From assembly GCF_052857255.1 (NCBI RefSeq), contig NC_135504.1:133350929-133414928 (forward strand): DNA of 64,000 nucleotides, given 5' to 3'. The stretch comes from Amblyomma americanum (Eukaryota; Arthropoda; Arachnida; Ixodida; Ixodidae). The number at the start of each line of letters is the position of its first letter. Within the stretch, counting starts at the first letter, position 1. Positions 12,048-22,884 of the stretch are shown piece after piece. A program made the translations under genes and the position numbers. The notes beneath the pieces were generated by a model. It ran no database searches. It was not told the DNA's origin and saw only the letters and a list, made by a program, of their open reading frames with translations.

Positions 12048-12823
12048 TCCGGTGTTCTGACGGTGAATTTTGAAAGCCGGCGGTTTTTAAAGCTCGCTAC
12101 CACCGCACATCACAGGTGCCCCTATTAGCGCTCCACCTCAAACGAAAGCGTCACGTGCGTCCGGAGTGCTGACGGTGATTTTTGAAAGCAGGCGGTTTTA
12201 AAGCTCGCTACCACGGCACATCACACGCGCCCCTATTAGCGTCCCACCTATAACAGAAGCGTCGCGTGCGTCCGGTGCTCTGACGGTGAATTTTTAAAGC
12301 CAGCGGATTTTAAAGCTCGCTACCAGCGCACATCACAGGTGCCCCTATTAGCGCTCCACCTCTAACGAAAGCGTCACGTGCGTCCGGAGTGCTGACGGTG
12401 ATTTGTGAAAGCCGGCGGTTTTAAAGCTCGCTGCCACGGCACATCACACGCGCCCCTATTAGCGTCCCACCTCTAACAGAAGCGTCGCGCGCGTCCGGTG
12501 TTCTGACGGTGAATTTTGAAAGCCGGCGGTTTTTAAAGCTCGCTACCACCGCACATCACAGGTGCCCCTATTAGCGCTCCACCTCTAACGAAAGCGTCAC
12601 GTGCGTCCGGAGTGCTGACAGTGATTTTTGAAAGCCGGCGGTTTTAAAGCTCGCTACCACGGTACATCACACGCGCCCCTATTAGCGTTCCACCTCTAAC
12701 GGAAGCGTCGCGTGCGTCCGGTGTTCTGACGGTGAATTTTGAAGGCCGGCGGTTTTTAAAGCTCGCTACCACCGCACATCACAGGTGCCCCTATTAGCGC
12801 TCCACTTCTAACGAAAGCGTCAC

Positions 12824-12935
12824 GTGCGTCCGGAGTGCTGACGGTGAATTTGGACAGCCGGCGGTTTTTATAGCTCGCTACCACCGCACATCACAGGTGC
12901 CCCTATTAGCGCTCCACCTCAAACGAAAGCGTCAC
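12824..12935 (+). repeat. Hybrid monomer H (A start, B body), 112 bp (exemplar)
   Basis: The monomer starts with the A signature GGAGTGCTGACGG, then switches to B states: GAATTTGGACAGCC, five Ts, TTTTTATAGC, CCACCGCAC and ACAGGTGCC, ending CCTCAAACGAAAGCGTCAC. It usually follows a B monomer with GAAGGCC and CTTCTAACG, so two B-bodied monomers are adjacent. The same pair recurs near 1.48, 2.82, 4.05 (diverged), 4.49, 6.16, 7.73, 12.85, 15.64, 19.77, 22.78, 27.57, 33.26, 34.93, 41.18, 43.07, 55.10 and 60.12 kb. Intragenic recombination between A and B in the first 25 bp is the simplest origin. Confidence 0.8.
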
Positions 12936-14189
12936 GTGCGTCCGGAGTGCTGACGGTGATTTTTGAAAGCCGGCGGTTTTAAAGCTCGCTAACACGGCAA
13001 ATCACACGCGCCCCTATTAGCGTTCCACCTCTAATGGAAGCGTCGCGTGCGGCCGGTGCTCTGACGGTGAATTTTGAAAGCCGGCGGATTTTAAAGCTCG
13101 CTACCACCGCACATCACAGGTGCCCCTATTAGCGCTCCACCTCAAACGAAAGCGTCACGTGCGTCCGGAGTGCTGACGGTGATTTTTGAAAGCCGGCGGT
13201 TTTAAAACTCGCTAACACGGCAAATCACACGCGCCCCTATTAGCCTTCCACCTCTAATGGAAGCGTCGCGTGCGTCCGGTGCTCTGACGGTGAATTTTTA
13301 AAGCCAGCGGATTTTAAAGCTCGCTACCAGCGCACATCACAGGTGCCCCTATTAGCGCTCCACCTCTAACGAAAGCGTCACGTGCGTCCGGAGTGCTGAC
13401 GGTGATTTGTGAAAGCCGGCGGTTTTGAAGCTCGCTGCCACGGCACATCACACGCGCCCCTATTAGCGTTCCGCCTCTAACGGAAGCGTCGCGTGCGTTC
13501 GGTGTTCTGACGGTGAATTTTGAAAGCCGGCGGTTTTTAAAGCTCGCTACCACCGCACATCACAGGTGCCCCTATTAGCACTCACACCTCTAACGAAAGC
13601 GTCACGTGCGTCCGCAGTGCTGACGGTGATTTTTGAAAGCCGGCGGTTTTAAAGCTCGCTACCACGGCACATCACACGAGCCACTATTAGCGTTCCACCT
13701 CTAACGGAAGCGTCGCGTGCGTCTGGTGTTCTGAGGGTGAATGTTGAAAGCCGGCGGTTTTTAAAGCTCGCTACCTCCGCACATCACAGGTGCCCCTATT
13801 AGCGCTCCACGTCTAACGAAAGCGTCACGTGCGTCCGGAGTGCTGACGGCGATTTTTGAAAGCCGGCGGTTTTAAAGCTCGCTGCCACGGCACATCACAC
13901 GCGCCCCTATTAGCGTTCCACCTCTAACGGAAGCGTGGCGTGCGTCCGCTGTTCTGACGGTGAATTTTGAAAGCCGGCGGTTTTTAGAGCTCGCTACCAC
14001 CGCACATCACAGGTGCGCCTATTACCGCTCCACCTCTAACTAAAGCGTCACGTGAGTCCGGAGTGCGGACGGTGATTTTTGAAAGCTGGAGGTTTTAAAG
14101 CTCGCTACCACGGCACATCACACGCGCCCCTATTAGAGTTGCACCTCTAACGGAAGCGTCGCGTGCGTCTGGTGTTCTGAGGGTGAATG

Positions 14190-16978
14190 TTGAAAGCCGG
14201 CGGTTTTTAAAGCTCGCTACCACCGCACATCACAGGTGCGCCTATTAGCGTTCCACCTCTAACTAAAGCTTCACGTGCGTCCGGAGTGCTTACGGTGATT
14301 TTTGAAAGCCGGCGGTTTTAAAGCTCGCTACCACGGCACATCACACGCGCCTCTATTAGCGTTCCACCTCTAACGGAAGCGTGGCGTCCGTCCGGCGTTC
14401 TGACGGTGAGTTTTGAAAGCCGGTGGTTTTTAAAGCTCGCTACCACCGCACATCACAGGTGCCACTATTAGCGCTCCACCTCTAACGAAAGCGTCACGTG
14501 CGTCCGGAGTGCTGACGGTGATTTTTGAAAGCCGGTGGTTTTAATGCTCACTACCACCGCACATTAAACGCGCCCCTATTAGCGTTCCACCTCTATCGGA
14601 AGCGTGGCGTGCGTCCGGTGATCTGACGGTGAATTTTGAAAGCCGGCGGTTTTTAAAGCTCGCTACCACCGCACATCACAGGTGCCCCTATTAGCGCTCC
14701 ACCTCTAACGAAAGCGTCACGTGCGTCCGGAGTGCTGACGGTGATTTTTGAAAGCAGGCGGTTTTAAAGCTCGCTACCACGGCACATCACACGCGCCCCT
14801 ATTAGCGTCCCACCTCTAACAGAAGCGTCGCGCGCGTCCGGTGTTCTGACGGTGAATTTTGAAAGCCGGCGGTTTTTAAAGCTCGCTACCACCGCACATC
14901 ACAGGTGCCCCTATTAGCGCTCCACCTCAAACGAAAGCGTCACGTGCGTCCGGAGTGCTGACGGTGATTTTTGAAAGCAGGCGGTTTTAAAGCTCGCTAC
15001 CACGGCACATCACACGCGCCCCTATTAGCGTCCCACCTATAACAGAAGCGTCGCGTGCGTCCGGTGCTCTGACGGTGAATTTTTAAAGCCAGCGGATTTT
15101 AAAGCTCGCTACCAGCGCACATCACAGGTGCCCCTATTAGCGCTCCACCTCTAACGAAAGCGTCACGTGCGTCCGGAGTGCTGACGGTGATTTGTGAAAG
15201 CCGGCGGTTTTAAAGCTCGCTGCCACGGCACATCACACGCGCCCCTATTAGCGTCCCACCTCTAACAGAAGCGTCGCGCGCGTCCGGTGTTCTGACGGTG
15301 AATTTTGAAAGCCGGCGGTTTTTAAAGCTCGCTACCACCGCACATCACAGGTGCCCCTATTAGCGCTCCACCTCTAACGAAAGCGTCACGTGCGTCCGGA
15401 GTGCTGACAGTGATTTTTGAAAGCCGGCGGTTTTAAAGCTCGCTACCACGGTACATCACACGCGCCCCTATTAGCGTTCCACCTCTAACGGAAGCGTCGC
15501 GTGCGTCCGGTGTTCTGACGGTGAATTTTGAAGGCCGGCGGTTTTTAAAGCTCGCTACCACCGCACATCACAGGTGCCCCTATTAGCGCTCCACTTCTAA
15601 CGAAAGCGTCACGTGCGTCCGGAGTGCTGACGGTGAATTTGGACAGCCGGCGGTTTTTATAGCTCGCTACCACCGCACATCACAGGTGCCCCTATTAGCG
15701 CTCCACCTCAAACGAAAGCGTCACGTGCGTCCGGAGTGCTGACGGTGATTTTTGAAAGCCGGCGGTTTTAAAGCTCGCTAACACGGCAAATCACACGCGC
15801 CCCTATTAGCGTTCCACCTCTAATGGAAGCGTCGCGTGCGGCCGGTGCTCTGACGGTGAATTTTGAAAGCCGGCGGATTTTAAAGCTCGCTACCACCGCA
15901 CATCACAGGTGCCCCTATTAGCGCTCCACCTCAAACGAAAGCGTCACGTGCGTCCGGAGTGCTGACGGTGATTTTTGAAAGCCGGCGGTTTTAAAACTCG
16001 CTAACACGGCAAATCACACGCGCCCCTATTAGCCTTCCACCTCTAATGGAAGCGTCGCGTGCGTCCGGTGCTCTGACGGTGAATTTTTAAAGCCAGCGGA
16101 TTTTAAAGCTCGCTACCAGCGCACATCACAGGTGCCCCTATTAGCGCTCCACCTCTAACGAAAGCGTCACGTGCGTCCGGAGTGCTGACGGTGATTTGTG
16201 AAAGCCGGCGGTTTTGAAGCTCGCTGCCACGGCACATCACACGCGCCCCTATTAGCGTTCCGCCTCTAACGGAAGCGTCGCGTGCGTTCGGTGTTCTGAC
16301 GGTGAATTTTGAAAGCCGGCGGTTTTTAAAGCTCGCTACCACCGCACATCACAGGTGCCCCTATTAGCACTCACACCTCTAACGAAAGCGTCACGTGCGT
16401 CCGCAGTGCTGACGGTGATTTTTGAAAGCCGGCGGTTTTAAAGCTCGCTACCACGGCACATCACACGAGCCACTATTAGCGTTCCACCTCTAACGGAAGC
16501 GTCGCGTGCGTCTGGTGTTCTGAGGGTGAATGTTGAAAGCCGGCGGTTTTTAAAGCTCGCTACCTCCGCACATCACAGGTGCCCCTATTAGCGCTCCACG
16601 TCTAACGAAAGCGTCACGTGCGTCCGGAGTGCTGACGGCGATTTTTGAAAGCCGGCGGTTTTAAAGCTCGCTGCCACGGCACATCACACGCGCCCCTATT
16701 AGCGTTCCACCTCTAACGGAAGCGTGGCGTGCGTCCGCTGTTCTGACGGTGAATTTTGAAAGCCGGCGGTTTTTAGAGCTCGCTACCACCGCACATCACA
16801 GGTGCGCCTATTACCGCTCCACCTCTAACTAAAGCGTCACGTGAGTCCGGAGTGCGGACGGTGATTTTTGAAAGCTGGAGGTTTTAAAGCTCGCTACCAC
16901 GGCACATCACACGCGCCCCTATTAGAGTTGCACCTCTAACGGAAGCGTCGCGTGCGTCTGGTGTTCTGAGGGTGAATT
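14190..16978 (+). repeat. 2789-bp (25-monomer) higher-order unit, tandem copy 2
   Basis: This is the second copy of 11401-14189. From 14190 to about 17786 it also matches 21326-24922 at offset 7136, so the same unit was later copied farther right. After 16978 the sequence diverges from what follows copy 1. Confidence 0.88.
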
Positions 16979-17954
16979 TTGAAAGCCGGCGGGTTTTAAA
17001 GCTCGCTACCACCGCACATCACAGGTGCCCCTATTAGCGCTCCACTTCTAGCGAAAGCGTCACGTGCGTCCGGAGTGCTGACGGCGATTTTTGAAAGCCG
17101 GCGGTTTTAAAGCTCACTGCCAAGGCACATCACACGCGCCCCTATTAGCGTTCCACCTCTAACGGAAGCGTGGCGTGCGTCCGCTGTTCTGACGGTGAAT
17201 TTTGAAAGTCGGCGGTTTTTAAAGCTCGCTACCAAGGCACATCACAGGTGCCCCTATTAGCGCTCCACCTCTAACTAAAGCGTCACGTGCGTCCAGAGTG
17301 CTGACGGTGATTTTTGAAAGCAGGCGGTTTTAAAGCTCGCTACCACGGCACATCACACGCGCCCCTATTAGCGTCCCACCTCTAACAGAAGCGTCGCGTG
17401 CGTCCGGTGTTCTGACGGTGAATTTTGAAAGCCGGCGATTTTAAAGCTCGCTACCACCGCACATCACAGGTGCCCCTATTAGCGCTCCACCTCTAACGAA
17501 AGCGTCACGTGCGTCCGGAGTGCTGACAGTGATTTTTGAAAGCCGGCGGTTTCAAAGCTCGATACCACGGTACATCGCACGCGCCCCTATTAGCGTTCCA
17601 CCTCTAACGGAAGCGTGGCGTGCGTCCGCTGTTCTGACGGTGAATTTTGAAAGCCGGCGGTTTTTAGAGCTCGCTACCACCGCACATCACAGGTGCGCCT
17701 ATTACCGCTCCACCTCTAACTAAAGCGTCACGTGAGTCCGGAGTGCGGACGGTGATTTTTGAAAGCTGGAGGTTTTAAAGCTCGCTGCCACGGCACATCA
17801 CACCCGCCCCTATTAGCGTTCCACCTCTAACGGAAGTGTGGCGTGCGTCCGCTGTTCTGACGGTGAATTTTGAAAGTCGGCGGTTTTTAAAGCTCGCTAC
17901 CACCGCACATCACAGGTGCCCCTATTAGCGCTCCACCTCTAACTAAAGCGTCAC

Positions 17955-18287
17955 GTGCGTCCGGAGTGCTGACGGTGATTTTTGAAAGCCGGCGGTTTTA
18001 AAGCTCGCTACCACGGCACATCACACGCGCCCCTATTAGCGTTCCACCTCTAACGGAAGCGTCGCGTGCGTCCGGAGTGCTGACGGTGATTTTTGAAAGC
18101 CGGCGGTTTTAAAGCTCGCTACCACGGCACATAACACGCGCCGCTATTAGCGTCCCACCTCTAACGGAAGCGTCGCGTGCGTCCGGAGTGCTGACGGCGA
18201 TTTTTGAAAGCCGGCGGTTTTAAAGCTCGCTGCCACGGCACATCACACGCGCCCCTATTAGCGTTCCACCTCTAACGGAAGCATGGC
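17955..18287 (+). repeat. AAA run (333 bp)
   Basis: It carries the CATAACACGCGCCGC and GCGTCCCACC markers, follows a CTAACTAAAG B monomer, and precedes a CGCTGTTCTG B monomer at 18288. Confidence 0.85.
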
Positions 18288-19873
18288 GTGCGTCCGCTGT
18301 TCTGACGGTGAATTTTGAAAGCCGGCGGTTTTTAAAGCTCGCTACCACCGCACATCACAGGTGCGCCTATTAGCGTTCCACCTCTAACTAAAGCTTCACG
18401 TGCGTCCGGAGTGCTTACGGTGATTTTTGAAAGCCGGCGGTTTTAAAGCTCGCTACCACGGCACATCACACGCGCCTCTATTAGCGTTCCACCTCTAACG
18501 GAAGCGTGGCGTCCGTCCGGCGTTCTGACGGTGAGTTTTGAAAGCCGGTGGTTTTTAAAGCTCGCTACCACCGCACATCACAGGTGCCACTATTAGCGCT
18601 CCACCTCTAACGAAAGCGTCACGTGCGTCCGGAGTGCTGACGGTGATTTTTGAAAGCCGGTGGTTTTAATGCTCACTACCACCGCACATTAAACGCGCCC
18701 CTATTAGCGTTCCACCTCTATCGGAAGCGTGGCGTGCGTCCGGTGATCTGACGGTGAATTTTGAAAGCCGGCGGTTTTTAAAGCTCGCTACCACCGCACA
18801 TCACAGGTGCCCCTATTAGCGCTCCACCTCTAACGAAAGCGTCACGTGCGTCCGGAGTGCTGACGGTGATTTTTGAAAGCAGGCGGTTTTAAAGCTCGCT
18901 ACCACGGCACATCACACGCGCCCCTATTAGCGTCCCACCTCTAACAGAAGCGTCGCGCGCGTCCGGTGTTCTGACGGTGAATTTTGAAAGCCGGCGGTTT
19001 TTAAAGCTCGCTACCACCGCACATCACAGGTGCCCCTATTAGCGCTCCACCTCAAACGAAAGCGTCACGTGCGTCCGGAGTGCTGACGGTGATTTTTGAA
19101 AGCAGGCGGTTTTAAAGCTCGCTACCACGGCACATCACACGCGCCCCTATTAGCGTCCCACCTATAACAGAAGCGTCGCGTGCGTCCGGTGCTCTGACGG
19201 TGAATTTTTAAAGCCAGCGGATTTTAAAGCTCGCTACCAGCGCACATCACAGGTGCCCCTATTAGCGCTCCACCTCTAACGAAAGCGTCACGTGCGTCCG
19301 GAGTGCTGACGGTGATTTGTGAAAGCCGGCGGTTTTAAAGCTCGCTGCCACGGCACATCACACGCGCCCCTATTAGCGTCCCACCTCTAACAGAAGCGTC
19401 GCGCGCGTCCGGTGTTCTGACGGTGAATTTTGAAAGCCGGCGGTTTTTAAAGCTCGCTACCACCGCACATCACAGGTGCCCCTATTAGCGCTCCACCTCT
19501 AACGAAAGCGTCACGTGCGTCCGGAGTGCTGACAGTGATTTTTGAAAGCCGGCGGTTTTAAAGCTCGCTACCACGGTACATCACACGCGCCCCTATTAGC
19601 GTTCCACCTCTAACGGAAGCGTCGCGTGCGTCCGGTGTTCTGACGGTGAATTTTGAAGGCCGGCGGTTTTTAAAGCTCGCTACCACCGCACATCACAGGT
19701 GCCCCTATTAGCGCTCCACTTCTAACGAAAGCGTCACGTGCGTCCGGAGTGCTGACGGTGAATTTGGACAGCCGGCGGTTTTTATAGCTCGCTACCACCG
19801 CACATCACAGGTGCCCCTATTAGCGCTCCACCTCAAACGAAAGCGTCACGTGCGTCCGGAGTGCTGACGGTGA
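17977..19873 (+). repeat. Duplicated block, copy 1 (offset 3011)
   Basis: About 1.9 kb matches 20988-22884, 27 monomers away. It starts inside an AAA run. The right break lies at the GTGATTTGTG / GTGATTTTTG difference near 19874, after which the sequence follows 23331 onward instead. Confidence 0.75.
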
Positions 19874-20968
19874 TTTGTGAAAGCCGGCGGTTTTGAAGCT
19901 CGCTGCCACGGCACATCACACGCGCCCCTATTAGCGTTCCGCCTCTAACGGAAGCGTCGCGTGCGTTCGGTGTTCTGACGGTGAATTTTGAAAGCCGGCG
20001 GTTTTTAAAGCTCGCTACCACCGCACATCACAGGTGCCCCTATTAGCACTCACACCTCTAACGAAAGCGTCACGTGCGTCCGCAGTGCTGACGGTGATTT
20101 TTGAAAGCCGGCGGTTTTAAAGCTCGCTACCACGGCACATCACACGAGCCACTATTAGCGTTCCACCTCTAACGGAAGCGTCGCGTGCGTCTGGTGTTCT
20201 GAGGGTGAATGTTGAAAGCCGGCGGTTTTTAAAGCTCGCTACCTCCGCACATCACAGGTGCCCCTATTAGCGCTCCACGTCTAACGAAAGCGTCACGTGC
20301 GTCCGGAGTGCTGACGGCGATTTTTGAAAGCCGGCGGTTTTAAAGCTCGCTGCCACGGCACATCACACGCGCCCCTATTAGCGTTCCACCTCTAACGGAA
20401 GCGTGGCGTGCGTCCGCTGTTCTGACGGTGAATTTTGAAAGCCGGCGGTTTTTAGAGCTCGCTACCACCGCACATCACAGGTGCGCCTATTACCGCTCCA
20501 CCTCTAACTAAAGCGTCACGTGAGTCCGGAGTGCGGACGGTGATTTTTGAAAGCTGGAGGTTTTAAAGCTCGCTACCACGGCACATCACACGCGCCCCTA
20601 TTAGAGTTGCACCTCTAACGGAAGCGTCGCGTGCGTCTGGTGTTCTGAGGGTGAATTTTGAAAGCCGGCGGGTTTTAAAGCTCGCTACCACCGCACATCA
20701 CAGGTGCCCCTATTAGCGCTCCACTTCTAGCGAAAGCGTCACGTGCGTCCGGAGTGCTGACGGCGATTTTTGAAAGCCGGCGGTTTTAAAGCTCACTGCC
20801 AAGGCACATCACACGCGCCCCTATTAGCGTTCCACCTCTAACGGAAGCGTGGCGTGCGTCCGCTGTTCTGACGGTGAATTTTGAAAGTCGGCGGTTTTTA
20901 AAGCTCGCTACCAAGGCACATCACAGGTGCCCCTATTAGCGCTCCACCTCTAACTAAAGCGTCACGTG
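19874..20968 (+). repeat. Block shared with 23331-24425 (offset 3457)
   Basis: This 1.1 kb follows the 23.3-24.4 kb sequence (GTGATTTGTG, TTGAAGCTC, GAATGTTGAAAGCC, AAGCTGGAGG, AGAGTTGCACC), 31 monomers away. It also matches 16.2-17.3 kb at offset 3679. It is joined to the 3011-offset block by a crossover at 19874. Confidence 0.7.
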
Positions 20969-21298
20969 AGTCCGGAGTGCTTACGGTGATTTTTGAAAGC
21001 CGGCGGTTTTAAAGCTCGCTACCACGGCACATCACACGCGCCCCTATTAGCGTTCCACCTCTAACGGAAGCGTCGCGTGCGTCCGGAGTGCTGACGGTGA
21101 TTTTTGAAAGCCGGCGGTTTTAAAGCTCGCTACCACGGCACATAACACGCGCCGCTATTAGCGTCCCACCTCTAACGGAAGCGTCGCGTGCGTCCGGAGT
21201 GCTGACGGCGATTTTTGAAAGCCGGCGGTTTTAAAGCTCGCTGCCACGGCACATCACACGCGCCCCTATTAGCGTTCCACCTCTAACGGAAGCATGGC
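20966..21298 (+). repeat. AAA run (333 bp), chimeric first monomer
   Basis: The second and third monomers match 17955-18287. The first monomer begins GTGAGTCCGGAGTGCTTACGG, unlike the other runs, which marks a crossover junction inside it. Confidence 0.8.
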
Positions 21299-22884
21299 GT
21301 GCGTCCGCTGTTCTGACGGTGAATTTTGAAAGCCGGCGGTTTTTAAAGCTCGCTACCACCGCACATCACAGGTGCGCCTATTAGCGTTCCACCTCTAACT
21401 AAAGCTTCACGTGCGTCCGGAGTGCTTACGGTGATTTTTGAAAGCCGGCGGTTTTAAAGCTCGCTACCACGGCACATCACACGCGCCTCTATTAGCGTTC
21501 CACCTCTAACGGAAGCGTGGCGTCCGTCCGGCGTTCTGACGGTGAGTTTTGAAAGCCGGTGGTTTTTAAAGCTCGCTACCACCGCACATCACAGGTGCCA
21601 CTATTAGCGCTCCACCTCTAACGAAAGCGTCACGTGCGTCCGGAGTGCTGACGGTGATTTTTGAAAGCCGGTGGTTTTAATGCTCACTACCACCGCACAT
21701 TAAACGCGCCCCTATTAGCGTTCCACCTCTATCGGAAGCGTGGCGTGCGTCCGGTGATCTGACGGTGAATTTTGAAAGCCGGCGGTTTTTAAAGCTCGCT
21801 ACCACCGCACATCACAGGTGCCCCTATTAGCGCTCCACCTCTAACGAAAGCGTCACGTGCGTCCGGAGTGCTGACGGTGATTTTTGAAAGCAGGCGGTTT
21901 TAAAGCTCGCTACCACGGCACATCACACGCGCCCCTATTAGCGTCCCACCTCTAACAGAAGCGTCGCGCGCGTCCGGTGTTCTGACGGTGAATTTTGAAA
22001 GCCGGCGGTTTTTAAAGCTCGCTACCACCGCACATCACAGGTGCCCCTATTAGCGCTCCACCTCAAACGAAAGCGTCACGTGCGTCCGGAGTGCTGACGG
22101 TGATTTTTGAAAGCAGGCGGTTTTAAAGCTCGCTACCACGGCACATCACACGCGCCCCTATTAGCGTCCCACCTATAACAGAAGCGTCGCGTGCGTCCGG
22201 TGCTCTGACGGTGAATTTTTAAAGCCAGCGGATTTTAAAGCTCGCTACCAGCGCACATCACAGGTGCCCCTATTAGCGCTCCACCTCTAACGAAAGCGTC
22301 ACGTGCGTCCGGAGTGCTGACGGTGATTTGTGAAAGCCGGCGGTTTTAAAGCTCGCTGCCACGGCACATCACACGCGCCCCTATTAGCGTCCCACCTCTA
22401 ACAGAAGCGTCGCGCGCGTCCGGTGTTCTGACGGTGAATTTTGAAAGCCGGCGGTTTTTAAAGCTCGCTACCACCGCACATCACAGGTGCCCCTATTAGC
22501 GCTCCACCTCTAACGAAAGCGTCACGTGCGTCCGGAGTGCTGACAGTGATTTTTGAAAGCCGGCGGTTTTAAAGCTCGCTACCACGGTACATCACACGCG
22601 CCCCTATTAGCGTTCCACCTCTAACGGAAGCGTCGCGTGCGTCCGGTGTTCTGACGGTGAATTTTGAAGGCCGGCGGTTTTTAAAGCTCGCTACCACCGC
22701 ACATCACAGGTGCCCCTATTAGCGCTCCACTTCTAACGAAAGCGTCACGTGCGTCCGGAGTGCTGACGGTGAATTTGGACAGCCGGCGGTTTTTATAGCT
22801 CGCTACCACCGCACATCACAGGTGCCCCTATTAGCGCTCCACCTCAAACGAAAGCGTCACGTGCGTCCGGAGTGCTGACGGTGA
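20988..22884 (+). repeat. Duplicated block, copy 2 (offset 3011)
   Basis: This is the partner of 17977-19873. Its right part also belongs to the larger 6913-bp-offset duplication. Confidence 0.75.

Larger units (their letters stand above)
11401..14189 (+). repeat. 2789-bp (25-monomer) higher-order unit, tandem copy 1
   Basis: This block abuts its copy at 14190-16978. I could follow identity from TTGAAAGCCGG at 11401 across the unit. The only difference I noticed is GTGTCCC near 12017 against GCGTCCC near 14806. It contains one H monomer (12824), the GGCGTCCGTCC marker (11590) and two CGCGCGCG variants. A back-to-back arrangement with almost no divergence indicates a very recent duplication. 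Confidence 0.88.

Noticed and set aside
13314..13553. Minus-strand 79-codon open frame, repeated at 16103, 23239 and 30152, and shortened at 19833
   Set aside because: The frame spans satellite monomers and its product is an imperfect 37-residue repeat, which is simply 111/3. It is present only where particular monomer variants remove stops, and its copies are identical because the DNA block was duplicated. No start context, family resemblance or codon signal is visible.
17520..17723. Plus-strand 67-codon open frame, repeated at 24656, 31569 and 39713, with a relative at 40935
   Set aside because: It is read through A and B monomers where TTTCAAAGC and TTTTTAGAGC variants alter the usual stops. 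The copies are carried by the 7136, 6913 and 8144 bp duplications. I see no sign of a gene.
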